From CAG-791 sp963658695 (GTDB lineage: Bacteria; Bacillota; Clostridia; Lachnospirales; Lachnospiraceae): a DNA stretch of 41,005 nt. Of the stretch, positions 6,704-15,018 are shown in pieces. The translations under genes and the position numbers were made by a program. Every line of letters begins with the position of its first letter. Within the stretch, counting starts at the first letter, position 1. The DNA lies in the NCBI GenBank assembly GCA_963658695.1, contig CAVKRN010000014.1, forward strand, positions 1 to 41,005. Reading direction: 5' to 3'. A model generated the notes under the pieces. That model ran no database searches, was not told where the DNA came from, and was given only the letters and a program-made list of their open reading frames with translations.

Positions 6704-7919
6704 GCCAGCTTCTCACTTTCCGAAGCGCCGCAGCAAAGCGGTCTACTTCCTCTTCCGTATTATAAAAATACAAGCTTGCCCGCACCGTCGCATTAGCCCC
6801 CAGGAACTTCATCAGCGGCTGCGCGCAGTGATGCCCGGCGCGAACCGCAATGTGCTCAGTATCCAGAACCGATGCAACATCATGCGGGTGGCATCCTTCA
6901 ATGTTAAAGGTTACGATTCCGTTGTGCCGCGCCGGATCTGAAGATCCGTATACTGTAATCTCCGGAATTGCAGCCATTGCCTCCATCAGTCGTTTTGTCA
7001 GCGCATCCTCGGTGCTGCGAATGGTCTCAAAGCCCACCTGCTGCAGATAGTCAATGGCTGCGCCCAGCCCTACGGCACCGGAAGCGTTCACGGTTCCCGC
7101 CTCAAATTTCTCCGGAACCTCTGCAAACGTCGCGCTCTGCCGATCCACGTACTCAATCATTTCTCCGCCGGTCAAAAACGGCGGCATCTCTTCCAAAAGC
7201 TCCATCCGCCCATATAAAGCGCCGATTCCCATCGGTGCCATCAGCTTGTGCCCGGAAAACGCATAGAAGTCGCAATCCAGCTCCTTCACATCCACCGCCA
7301 TGTGTGGCGTCGACTGGGCGCCGTCCACCACACAAACCGCACCGTGCTCATGTGCAATCTGTGCCGCAAGCTTCACCGGATTGCATACCCCCAGCACATT
7401 GCTGACATACCCCAGCGAAACAATTTTCGTTCGGTCCGTTATTTTGCTCCGAAGCTCCTCTTCCGAAAGTGTTCCATCCATGGACGGCTCCAGATAAACC
7501 AGTGTTGCCTTTTTCTCTCGGCAGACCATTTGCCAGGGAAGGATGTTGGAGTGGTGCTCCATCACCGAAATAACAACCTCGTCTCCCTCCTGCACATGAC
7601 TAAGACCGTAGCTGTAGGCAACCAGATTCAGGCTCTCGGTTGTGTTCCGGGTAAAAATAACCTCTCCGTCCTGCCGGGCTCCAATCAACGAAGCTGCCTT
7701 ATGCCTGGCCTCCTCGTATCGATCTGTCGCCTCAATACTCCACCCATACAGGCCCCGGAGCGGATTTGCATTGCAGGTGTCATTGAAGCGTTCCATCGCT
7801 TCCATCACGCAGCGCGGCCGCTGCGTCGTTGCCGCATTGTCGAAATAAACCACATCACTGCCCTGCAGAATCGGAAAGTCCTTCCGAAATACATTAGGGG
7901 CTCCCGTTATTTCACTCAT
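6693..7919 (-). CDS. sufS: Cysteine desulfurase SufS
   Basis: A PLP-dependent group II cysteine desulfurase that converts cysteine to alanine and a protein persulfide for SufU. The 408 residues include YFDNAATTQRP near the N-terminus, VDGAQSTPH (PLP-binding aspartate region), SGHKLMAPMGIGALYG with the Schiff-base lysine, and RAGHHCAQPLMK with the catalytic cysteine in the short-loop group II context. The ATG overlaps the sufD stop as ATGA, so translation is probably coupled. The 3' end overlaps sufU by 11 bp. Confidence 0.97.
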   Translation of the reverse strand: MSEITGAPNVFRKDFPILQGSDVVYFDNAATTQRPRCVMEAMERFNDTCNANPLRGLYGWSIEATDRYEEARHKAASLIGARQDGEVIFTRNTTESLNLVAYSYGLSHVQEGDEVVISVMEHHSNILPWQMVCREKKATLVYLEPSMDGTLSEEELRSKITDRTKIVSLGYVSNVLGVCNPVKLAAQIAHEHGAVCVVDGAQSTPHMAVDVKELDCDFYAFSGHKLMAPMGIGALYGRMELLEEMPPFLTGGEMIEYVDRQSATFAEVPEKFEAGTVNASGAVGLGAAIDYLQQVGFETIRSTEDALTKRLMEAMAAIPEITVYGSSDPARHNGIVTFNIEGCHPHDVASVLDTEHIAVRAGHHCAQPLMKFLGANATVRASLYFYNTEEEVDRFAAALRKVRSWLGY

Positions 7920-9082
7920 CTGGCAAAGGCCTCCTCGATTTTATTCATAAGCTCTGCCCGAAGCGCCAGATCCGGAATCTCCCGGACCACAGCTCCCAGC
8001 CTTGCGCGCACCATAATCTGCTCCGCTTCCTTCTGATCGATGCCTCTTGCTGCCATGTAAAACAGCATATCCTCATCCAGCTGTCCGATAGAAGCGCCGT
8101 GTCTTCCCTCCACATCCTCTTCTTCACATAGAATGATGGGCAGGGTCTTATTCACAATATCATCCGAAAGGAGCAGTACATTTTCCTGCTCATCGCCCTT
8201 TGAGCCTTTTGAACCTTTTCGGAAATCAATAGTTCCGCGGAAGGTCTTCTGACATTGATCATCCAACACCCCGTCAAAGGTCATCTGCGCACTGGTTTTG
8301 CGGCCTCTCTGCAGCACATTGTAATTCACATCAATCAAACGCTGTCCCTTGCCAAGATATCCGGTTTTGGTCTCATAGGAGGAGCGATCTCCGATCAGTT
8401 CCGGCTGTGTTCCCACATATACCTTTCCGCCGCCAAGCTCCGCCTGAATCATTCGAAGCGACGCACTTTCTTCCAACGCAGCTCCGGTATCATCCAGGAA
8501 AACAGCTCCATCTCCCAAGAGCTGAGCCTTTATCAGAAACAGACTTGCATTCTTCTCCAGAATAATCTTTGTAGAAAGCGCAGACACCGCCTCACCTACC
8601 GTCGCCGCAGAGCGCGCGCTGAGGATCAGCGTCAGAGAACTGCCTTCTCCTACATGAATCAATTGATGAAGAGCAGAATGCTCTCCATCCGCCAAAAAAA
8701 GCCGTATATGAACCGGGTGCTCCGCGTTCACGCCCGGCGCCACCTCCAGCAGTTCACAGCCAATGCTGCTCGTATAGAGCAGATCATCAAACTCTTTCCC
8801 CAGTCCCGTCCCCAGGCACTGAGGGTGGTAGATCGGCGTTTTCCCGGCGATCACACTCTCCGGCAATTCCTGCGGTGCATGCTGACACAGCCAGTTCTCG
8901 GCTTCTTGTGCACTCAGCTGCATCCTGGTAATTCCCTTCGGAAGTTCCGGCAGCTCATATTCTGCGCTCTGTGACAAAACAGGAGTCTCCTCCAGTTCCG
9001 CACAATTGGCCCGCAAATGATTCCAGGTAAGAGAAGGAATATGCCCGACAGCCATTGCTGTATTCTTCATTCTAGCCACCAT
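7916..9082 (-). CDS. sufD: Fe-S assembly scaffold component SufD
   Basis: SufD pairs with SufB and SufC in the SufBC2D scaffold that builds clusters. The 388-residue product has the right-handed beta-helix core and the conserved C-terminal segment GRHGASIGQLDEDMLFYMAARGI that defines the SufB/SufD family. It is shorter and more divergent than SufB, as usual for SufD. The start is uncertain: the ATG at 9082 directly abuts GAAAGGA, and an ATG four codons later is equally possible. It lies 8 bp after sufB and overlaps sufS by 4 bp. Confidence 0.93.
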   Translation of the reverse strand: MVARMKNTAMAVGHIPSLTWNHLRANCAELEETPVLSQSAEYELPELPKGITRMQLSAQEAENWLCQHAPQELPESVIAGKTPIYHPQCLGTGLGKEFDDLLYTSSIGCELLEVAPGVNAEHPVHIRLFLADGEHSALHQLIHVGEGSSLTLILSARSAATVGEAVSALSTKIILEKNASLFLIKAQLLGDGAVFLDDTGAALEESASLRMIQAELGGGKVYVGTQPELIGDRSSYETKTGYLGKGQRLIDVNYNVLQRGRKTSAQMTFDGVLDDQCQKTFRGTIDFRKGSKGSKGDEQENVLLLSDDIVNKTLPIILCEEEDVEGRHGASIGQLDEDMLFYMAARGIDQKEAEQIMVRARLGAVVREIPDLALRAELMNKIEEAFAR

Positions 9083-9090
9083 TCCTTTCT

Positions 9091-10491
9091 CTACATTCCT
9101 TCCATTTCCAGACGGATCAGGTTATTCATCTCCGCCGCATATTCCAAAGGCAGCTCCTTGCTGACCGGATCCGCAAAGCCGGATACGATCATAGCTCTCG
9201 CCTCCGATTCGCTGATGCCTCTCGACATCAGATAAAAGACCGCTTCATCACTGATACGGCCAATTTTGGCTTCATGCCCCACATCCGCATCCGCCGTCCG
9301 AACATCCATGGCCGGAATGGTATCCGACCGCGAGATGTCATCCAGCATCAGTGACGCGCAGTCCACGGATGCCTTTGCTCTCTTTGCTGTCTTTTTAATT
9401 TCAATGCTGCTGCGATAGGTGCTGATGCCGCCATCCTTCGAAATTGACTTTGTGTTGATGTAGGACGACGTATCCTCTCCGATGTGCACCATCTTTGCAC
9501 CGGTATCCAGATTCTGGCCACCGCCGGCGAAGGTTATACCCGTAAATTCGCAGTGGGAGCGATCCCCTCGCAGAACCGTGGTGGGATATAAATACGACAC
9601 ATGGGATCCAAACGAACCGGACACCCATTCCATCCGGCCGCCCTCTTCCACCAGTGCTCGCTTGGTATTGAGGTTGTACATATTCTTAGACCAGTTCTCA
9701 ATGGTGGAATAGCGCAGTCTTGCATTCCGCTTTACATACAGTTCCACGCAGCCCGCATGAAGATTGGCAATGTTATATTTCGGTGCCGAACACCCTTCGA
9801 TAAAGTGAAGATCCGCCCCCTCATCAACAATAATCAGCGTATGCTCAAACTGACCGGCCCCCTTTGCATTCAAGCGAAAATAGGACTGCAGCGGAATTTC
9901 CACCTTCACTCCCTTCGGCACGTACACAAAGGATCCTCCGGACCATACAGCGCCATGGAGCGCCGCAAACTTATGATCCGTCGGCGGCACCAGATGCATG
10001 AAGTATTCCTTCACCATGTCTGCATACTCACCGTTGACCGCTTCCTCAAAGCCGGTATAGACCACGCCCTGCCTGGCCACATCATCCTGCAGATTGTGAT
10101 ACACCAGCTCCGAGTCGTACTGTGCCCCAACCCCAGCCAAAGATTCACGCTCTGCCTGCGGAATACCCAGCTTTTCAAACGTATTCTTGATCTCATCCGG
10201 AACCTCGTTCCAGTCTCCCTTCATATCTGACCGGGAACGAACATAAGAGGAAATCTGATCCATATTCAGGCCATCAATGGACGGCCCCCAATCCGGAACG
10301 CGCATCTCATTGTACAAATCCAGACAATGCAGGCGAAATTGGCGCATCCAGTCCGGATCGTTTTTTTCCTCGGATATTTTCTCAACGATATCAGCCGTCA
10401 GGCCCTCCTGCATCCGGTAGAAGCCCGTGGATTCATCATCCTTAAAGTCATACAGACTCCGGTCGACATCCTGTACTTTCTGTTCTGCCAT
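9091..10491 (-). CDS. sufB: Fe-S assembly scaffold protein SufB
   Basis: The core scaffold subunit, 466 residues, normal length. Visible family features are the N-terminal region EGLTADIVEKISEEKNDP, the FVYVPKGVKVEIPLQSYFR strand, HFIEGCSAPKY, and the C-terminal block GHEAKIGRISDEAVFYLMSRGI. Conserved cysteines occur in EGCSAP and ASVDCASL. ATG 10491 is preceded by AGAAGGAT. It lies 20 bp after sufC and 8 bp before sufD. Confidence 0.97.
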   Translation of the reverse strand: MAEQKVQDVDRSLYDFKDDESTGFYRMQEGLTADIVEKISEEKNDPDWMRQFRLHCLDLYNEMRVPDWGPSIDGLNMDQISSYVRSRSDMKGDWNEVPDEIKNTFEKLGIPQAERESLAGVGAQYDSELVYHNLQDDVARQGVVYTGFEEAVNGEYADMVKEYFMHLVPPTDHKFAALHGAVWSGGSFVYVPKGVKVEIPLQSYFRLNAKGAGQFEHTLIIVDEGADLHFIEGCSAPKYNIANLHAGCVELYVKRNARLRYSTIENWSKNMYNLNTKRALVEEGGRMEWVSGSFGSHVSYLYPTTVLRGDRSHCEFTGITFAGGGQNLDTGAKMVHIGEDTSSYINTKSISKDGGISTYRSSIEIKKTAKRAKASVDCASLMLDDISRSDTIPAMDVRTADADVGHEAKIGRISDEAVFYLMSRGISESEARAMIVSGFADPVSKELPLEYAAEMNNLIRLEMEGM

Positions 10492-10511
10492 TTCTATTAT
10501 CCTTCTGGGTG

Positions 10512-11258
10512 TTATGCCTCAATAAAACGCTCAAATCCGTGCTGATTAATCTCCTCCACCAGTTCCGCACCGCCTGTATGTACGAGATGTCCCTTTACCA
10601 GCACATGCGTATAATCCACCTTCAGTGACTCCAGAATTCTGGTAGAGTGGGTGATGATCAGAAGTGCACCGTTGCGCTTCTTCTGGTATTCCTCAATTCC
10701 CTGCGAAACCACGCGCACTGCGTCCACATCCAGCCCCGAATCCGTTTCATCAAGAATCGCAAGCTTCGGATTCAGCATCAGAAGCTGCAGAATCTCCGCT
10801 TTCTTTTTCTCTCCGCCGGAAAATCCCACGTTCAGATCACGGTCAGCATAGGAAGCGTCCATGCTCAAAAGCTCCATGGTAGCCTCCAGTTCCTTCTTGA
10901 ACTGAAAAATTTTAAGCGGCTTTCCCGTCTTTTGCCGAATTGCATTGCGAAGAAACGCCTCCAGAGAAAGTCCCGGAACCTCCAGCGGATTCTGGAAGGA
11001 CAGGAACATTCCCTTCTGCGCTCTTTTATCGGCAGAAAGTGCCGTGATATCCTCTCCATCGAACACAATTGATCCGTTTGTTATTTTATAATTCGGATTC
11101 CCCATCAGCGTATAGCCGAGTGTGGATTTTCCGGCACCGTTGGGTCCCATAAGAACATGGGTCTCTCCCGGCTTAATATTCATATCAATGTGATGCAGCA
11201 GCTCACCCTCTTCAATGGCCGCCGACAGGTCTGTCACCTGTAATAATGTCTCCGACAT
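10512..11258 (-). CDS. sufC: Fe-S assembly ATPase SufC
   Basis: A cytosolic ABC-type ATPase that drives conformational change in SufBC2D. The 248 residues show Walker A GPNGAGKSTLGYTL, the Q-loop MFLSFQNPLEVPG, signature NVGFSGGEKKKAEILQL, Walker B AILDETDSGLDVDA and the switch histidine in LIITHSTRIL. A strong GGAGG precedes ATG 11258. It is the first structural gene after the Rrf2-type regulator, 20 bp downstream of it. Confidence 0.97.
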   Translation of the reverse strand: MSETLLQVTDLSAAIEEGELLHHIDMNIKPGETHVLMGPNGAGKSTLGYTLMGNPNYKITNGSIVFDGEDITALSADKRAQKGMFLSFQNPLEVPGLSLEAFLRNAIRQKTGKPLKIFQFKKELEATMELLSMDASYADRDLNVGFSGGEKKKAEILQLLMLNPKLAILDETDSGLDVDAVRVVSQGIEEYQKKRNGALLIITHSTRILESLKVDYTHVLVKGHLVHTGGAELVEEINQHGFERFIEA

Positions 11259-11278
11259 ACTATCCTCCGTTCTATATC

Positions 11279-11716
11279 CTAGATCACGAAATCATTTCCC
11301 GCCAAGGCCATTGCCTGATCCTTCAGATCCTGCAGCGTCACACTGTCCGCATAATCATTGATTGCCTTGGAAAAACCCTTCCAAAAAGGAAGAACTGCAC
11401 AATCCGCACTTCGTGCACACTGCGTGGATTCCCCCTCCAGACATGGCACCGGTTCCAGCGGTCCCTCCATAATACGCAGAATGCTTCCCACCGTATACTC
11501 TGTCGGCCGCTTCGCCAGACGATAGCCTCCGTTATTACCGCGCTGCGAACGTAAAAAACCAGATTTCGTCAGTGCCGTCACGATCTGTTCAAGATATTTT
11601 ACCGTAATATCCTGTCGTTCCGAAATATCCTTCAATGAAATATACTCGCCCGTATCATGAACCGCAAGGTCCAGCATCATGCGAAGAGCATACCTTCCCT
11701 TTGTTGAAATTTTCAT
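11279..11716 (-). CDS. iscR: Rrf2 family regulator, IscR-like (probable suf repressor)
   Basis: 145 residues from ATG 11716. This start is preferred over upstream in-frame codons because AAAGGATG lies about 9 bases before it and MKISTKGRYALRMMLDLA is the usual family start. The winged helix is followed by three cysteines, C92, C100 and C106 (CX7CX5C), close to the C92/C98/C104 set of E. coli IscR. It therefore probably senses cellular Fe-S status through a labile cluster. As promoter-proximal gene of iscR-sufCBDSU, autoregulation of the whole operon is expected. The cysteine spacing is not the standard one, so calling it IscR is an inference. Confidence 0.88.
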   Translation of the reverse strand: MKISTKGRYALRMMLDLAVHDTGEYISLKDISERQDITVKYLEQIVTALTKSGFLRSQRGNNGGYRLAKRPTEYTVGSILRIMEGPLEPVPCLEGESTQCARSADCAVLPFWKGFSKAINDYADSVTLQDLKDQAMALAGNDFVI

Positions 11717-11865
11717 CGATGTCATCCTTTCTGTCTGCCCGGCACTTTGCATCCGTATAAAACTCGATTATACTGGAATGCGCCGCAAGTCATAGGAAGC
11801 GCCGGTCAAAGCGCTTTCCTAGTAATTATCCTATTCCTATCGGTGCTCAGGTATTTGACATATGT

Positions 11866-11894
11866 ATCATATATGCCATCTGCCCTTTTCGCAA
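11866..11894 (-). promoter_or_regulatory. Candidate promoter of the iscR-suf operon
   Basis: On the minus strand TTGCGA (11889-11894) and TATGAT (11866-11871) are separated by 17 bp. Downstream, between this promoter and the gene, lie the direct repeats TAGGAATAGGAT..TAGGAA (about 11819-11842), a possible operator. A second TATAAT (11767-11772) closer to the gene has only a weak -35. Confidence 0.5.
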
Positions 11895-11910
11895 GTGAGG
11901 TGTCTGCGAC

Positions 11911-12477
11911 ATGCCTACCCAGGATGAACGATATATGAAGCAAGCTCTGACACAGGCCAAGAAAGCAATGGCCCTTGGTGAGGTCCCCATCGGCTGTGTC
12001 ATCGTATATGACGGTAAAGTCATCGGACGAGGCTACAACCGAAGGAATACCGATCACTCCACTCTGGCCCACGCAGAGATTGCCGCCATCCGAAAGGCAA
12101 CCCGCGTCATCGGAGACTGGCGGCTGGAGGGTTGTACATTGTACTGTACCCTGGAGCCTTGCCCGATGTGTGCCGGTGCCATTGAGCAGGCGCGGATTGA
12201 TCGGGTCGTCATCGGTGCTCCCAGTGATAAATCCGGCTGTGCCGGTTCCATATTAAACATTGTCTCCTGTGACAAGCTCATGCACCAGTCTGAAATCACA
12301 TGGGGCGTTTTGACACCGGAGTGCCGGGCTCTTTTGCAGCAGTTTTTTCGAGAGCTCCGTATGCGTACCAAAAAGGTTACAATACAGACGCCTGTCAATG
12401 ACGGGGTGTCGAGCGAATTGTTACCCCCAATGCCTTCGGATGTATCTTCAGATGCAGTTTTCCGCAGTTGTCCGTAG
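11911..12477 (+). CDS. tadA: tRNA-specific adenosine deaminase TadA
   Basis: TadA deaminates the wobble adenosine A34 of tRNA-Arg(ACG) to inosine. The zinc site is complete: HAE (H54, E56 as proton shuttle) and PCPMCAGAI (C84, C87). The N-terminal DERYMKQALTQAKKA and GEVPIGCVIVYDG are typical. At 188 residues it has a tail of about 30 residues beyond the usual catalytic domain, without a recognisable motif. AAGTGAGGTG provides a ribosome site before ATG 11911. The SRP RNA follows, a neighbourhood common in Firmicutes. Confidence 0.96.
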   Translation: MPTQDERYMKQALTQAKKAMALGEVPIGCVIVYDGKVIGRGYNRRNTDHSTLAHAEIAAIRKATRVIGDWRLEGCTLYCTLEPCPMCAGAIEQARIDRVVIGAPSDKSGCAGSILNIVSCDKLMHQSEITWGVLTPECRALLQQFFRELRMRTKKVTIQTPVNDGVSSELLPPMPSDVSSDAVFRSCP

Positions 12478-12494
12478 ACGAATTGACTGCAATT

Positions 12495-12503
12495 TGGTAT
12501 AGT
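12495..12503 (+). promoter_or_regulatory. SRP RNA promoter (extended -10)
   Basis: TGG-TATAGT is an extended -10 element ending at 12503. The expected start about 7 bases later coincides with the first base of the SRP RNA closing helix. No good -35 exists at 17 bp, consistent with an extended -10 promoter. It overlaps the extreme 3' end of the tadA unit. Confidence 0.6.
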
Positions 12504-12509
12504 AGTTTC

Positions 12510-12702
12510 CAGCCTGCCTGTGGCAAGGCTCGGGCAGCCGCCCGGATGTATCGTATCGAAGTTTGGGTCTTACGCAATGAATCCTGCGAACCGTGTCAGA
12601 TCGGGAACGAAGCAGCACTAAGCAGACCCTTTCATGTGCCGTGAGGAAACCTGGCGGAGCGATGCATCCGGTACCGTGCCCGGGTCTTTCCACAGGCAGG
12701 CT
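12510..12702 (+). ncRNA. ffs: Signal recognition particle RNA (large bacterial type)
   Basis: The 5' end AGCCTGCCTGTGG (12511-12523) is perfectly complementary to CCACAGGCAGGCT (12690-12702) and closes a molecule of about 193 nt, the size of Bacillus-type SRP RNA with an Alu domain. The S domain is recognisable: GTCAGATCGGGAACGAAGC, then AGCACTAAG, then TGTGCCGTGAGG and CCTGGCG, following the B. subtilis order. The apical loop is GGAA. A run ATTTCTTTCT follows the closing helix and can act as a terminator. No protein should be called across it. Confidence 0.93.
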
Positions 12703-12727
12703 ATTTCTTTCTGAAAGAGGTTTTGTC

Positions 12728-13717
12728 ATGTCCACCTTATCTTCCGCCTTCGATCTTTCCAGCTGCACGCTTTGTCCAAGAGAATGCAAGATCAACCGGC
12801 TCGCCGGCGAACTCGGCCTGTGTGGTATACCGGCACAGATTCGAGCGGCAAGAGCCGCGCTTTTATTTTATGAAGAGCCATGCATTTCCGGAGCCCGTGG
12901 CTCCGGTGCCATTTTCTTCACCGGCTGCAATCTAGGCTGCGTATTCTGTCAGAATGTCGCCATATCCTCCGGACTTCGTTCTTCCGGTGAAGCAGGCATT
13001 GATCACTGCGACGGTTCCATACTTTCCTCCGATGCACTGGCCCAAGTTATGCTGCAGCTCCAAGAGCAAGGCGCTGCTAACATCAATCTCGTCACACCTT
13101 CTCACGTACTGCATGTACTGATCCCCGCATTGGAAAAGGCCCGGAGTCACGGCCTGCAGATTCCGGTCGTCTACAATACCTCCTCCTATGAAAAGGCTGA
13201 AGTCATTCATGCACTGGACGGACTGATCGATATTTATCTTCCGGATTTAAAATTTTACTCCAACCAACTGGCCCGGCGTTATGCCCATGCCGCCAATTAC
13301 TGGGAATGTGCCGCATCTGCCATTGATGAAATGATCCGCCAATGTCCCGAGCCAGTGTTCGACGACGGAACCCATTCCCTGGACACCAGCGACGATAATG
13401 CGACTCCACTGATGAAGCGAGGCGTAATCGTGCGTCACATGGTCATGCCGGGGCAGACAGAGGACTCCAAAAAAATACTACAGTACCTCCACGAAACCTA
13501 TCACGAACAGATCTTTCTCAGCATTCTGAACCAGTATACTCCCATGCCGGGCTGTGCCAATGACCCGCTTCTTGCTCGGCCTGTTACGAAAAAAGAATAT
13601 GACGAAGTCGTTGACTTCGCCATATCCATAGGGGTCGAAAATGGTTTTCTGCAAGAGGGCGGAACCATCTCGCAAAGCTTTATTCCCGCCTGGGACGGAA
13701 CCGGTCTTTCCGTCTGA
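12728..13717 (+). CDS. Radical SAM protein, PflA-like (COG1313 type)
   Basis: 329 residues. The cluster motif is FFTGCNLGCVFCQN (C67, C71, C74), the CxxxCxxC of radical SAM enzymes. The N-terminus carries four more cysteines in SSCTLCPRECKINRLAGELGLCG, typical of the uncharacterised pyruvate-formate-lyase-activating-enzyme-like family. Downstream parts include NLVTPSH, VYNTSSYE and LIDIYLPDLKFY. The start is ATG 12728, preceded by GAAAGAGG; the longer in-frame reading would overlap the SRP RNA and is rejected. The substrate is unknown, and no glycyl radical enzyme lies in the window. Confidence 0.93.
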   Translation: MSTLSSAFDLSSCTLCPRECKINRLAGELGLCGIPAQIRAARAALLFYEEPCISGARGSGAIFFTGCNLGCVFCQNVAISSGLRSSGEAGIDHCDGSILSSDALAQVMLQLQEQGAANINLVTPSHVLHVLIPALEKARSHGLQIPVVYNTSSYEKAEVIHALDGLIDIYLPDLKFYSNQLARRYAHAANYWECAASAIDEMIRQCPEPVFDDGTHSLDTSDDNATPLMKRGVIVRHMVMPGQTEDSKKILQYLHETYHEQIFLSILNQYTPMPGCANDPLLARPVTKKEYDEVVDFAISIGVENGFLQEGGTISQSFIPAWDGTGLSV

Positions 13718-13747
13718 GCGGTAAAGAGTTCTGCGGATGTTCCAGAA

Positions 13748-14836
13748 TCAATAATCCTTTGCATCCAGATACTTCAGATAATTGATGACCATCAGTGAAA
13801 TCTTAAACCGCAATGCATCGTCAAAATTCCGGATATCCAGACCAGTCTGCTTCTGCAGTTTCTCAATACGATACACCAGCGTATTCCGGTGAATGAACAG
13901 CTGCCGTGATGTCTCAGACACGTTCAGATTGTTCTCAAAGAAGCAGTTGATCGTGGAAAGAGTTTCCGCATCGAGATCATCCGGAATTTCTTCACCGAAA
14001 ACCTCATGAATAAAGACGTTGCAGAGGTTGGAGGGAAGCTGATAAATCAGCCTTCCGATTCCCAGCTGATTGTAGGAATTCACCATTTTCTCCGCATTGA
14101 AGATCTTGCCGACATCCATGGCCATCCGCGCTTCCTTATAGGAATGCGAGATGTTCTTCAGATCCGTTACAATCGAACCATAGGATGCCCGAACCTTCAG
14201 CATTGCCTCTGTATTCAGCATGTCAACCGCAACGGTTGCCGCCTCCTCCAATTCATGATAGGAATCCGCTGTCTCAACGGCCTTGATGATAATGACACTT
14301 CTTTCATCCACCTCCGTGAGGTAATCGCCGTTATGTGCTGTAAAAATACTGCCGAGAAGTTCACTTGCCGATGCCTCTCCATCGGATTCCAGTTCAATCA
14401 GAATGATCGCGCGCGGAACCTGATAATTGATGTGCAACTTGCGCGCACGATTGTGAATATCCACGAGAAGCAGGTTATCCAACAGCAAATTCTGGAAGAA
14501 GTTGTTGCGGTCATACTTTTCACGATATGCCACCATCAGATTCTGGATCTCGCTGACCGCAATGCGAGCAATCATCAGCGTATGATCCCCGTCTCCGATT
14601 GCCGTCAAGACGTATGCGATGTCCTCCTCATCACGAACCTTCAGAAAATAGTGATTCCCGACGATCTGACTGTCTACAGATGACTTGGCAAATCCCGACA
14701 CAATGTCCGCAGCCGGTATCTCTGCCCCCTGTGTCATTGCGAACAATCCGCCGTTCACATCCTGCATGCAGAACTCAACCTTCGAAATAGAGGCCAGTTC
14801 CTCCAGGCAGCTTTTTACGATCTGTGATGATAGCAT
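13748..14836 (-). CDS. CdaR/PucR-type transcriptional regulator
   Basis: 362 residues. The C-terminal block LSTINCFFENNLNVSETSRQLFIHRNTLVYRIEKL is the PucR-type helix-turn-helix (central part SETSRQLFIHRNTLVYRIEK). The middle region (PRAIILIELE, SVIIIKAVE, ASYGSIVTDLKNISHSYKEARMAM) matches the degenerate GGDEF-like domain of CdaR proteins. The N-terminal 130 residues may be the ligand-sensing part. GGAAGGA precedes ATG 14836. It lies downstream of a sugar ABC ATPase gene but has its own promoter. Control of carbohydrate uptake is plausible, not shown. Confidence 0.9.
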   Translation of the reverse strand: MLSSQIVKSCLEELASISKVEFCMQDVNGGLFAMTQGAEIPAADIVSGFAKSSVDSQIVGNHYFLKVRDEEDIAYVLTAIGDGDHTLMIARIAVSEIQNLMVAYREKYDRNNFFQNLLLDNLLLVDIHNRARKLHINYQVPRAIILIELESDGEASASELLGSIFTAHNGDYLTEVDERSVIIIKAVETADSYHELEEAATVAVDMLNTEAMLKVRASYGSIVTDLKNISHSYKEARMAMDVGKIFNAEKMVNSYNQLGIGRLIYQLPSNLCNVFIHEVFGEEIPDDLDAETLSTINCFFENNLNVSETSRQLFIHRNTLVYRIEKLQKQTGLDIRNFDDALRFKISLMVINYLKYLDAKDY

Positions 14837-14872
14837 TCTTTGTCCTTCCCTTTCTGCTAATAAGTTACAACT

Positions 14873-14901
14873 ATTTTAATTGTCCCGGGTGTAAAAAACA
14901 A
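14873..14901 (-). promoter_or_regulatory. Promoter of the CdaR-like gene
   Basis: On the minus strand TTGTTT (14896-14901) and TAAAAT (14873-14878) are separated by 17 bp. They lie between the upstream gene's terminator and the start codon, giving a leader of about 30 bases. Confidence 0.65.
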
Positions 14902-14911
14902 CCGATAGCAC

Positions 14912-14947
14912 ACAAAAAAGAGGGAATGCGTCATACGCATCCCCCCT
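14912..14947 (-). terminator. Terminator of the UgpC-type ATPase gene
   Basis: Read on the minus strand, a G-rich stem with ATGCGT/ACGCAT at its tip and loop ATG is followed by CTTTTTTGTG. It lies about 70 bp downstream of the ATPase stop codon. Confidence 0.8.
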
Positions 14948-15018
14948 TCTATCATAACTTTCTAACCGAGATATCTGTCAGCTACATTCCCCTGACGGTC
15001 TCTTCCCATCCTAACCAA

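Noticed and set aside
12593..12727. Earlier start for the PflA-like radical SAM gene
   Set aside because: The extension lies inside the SRP RNA. ATG 12728 has a good Shine-Dalgarno and gives the normal family N-terminus.
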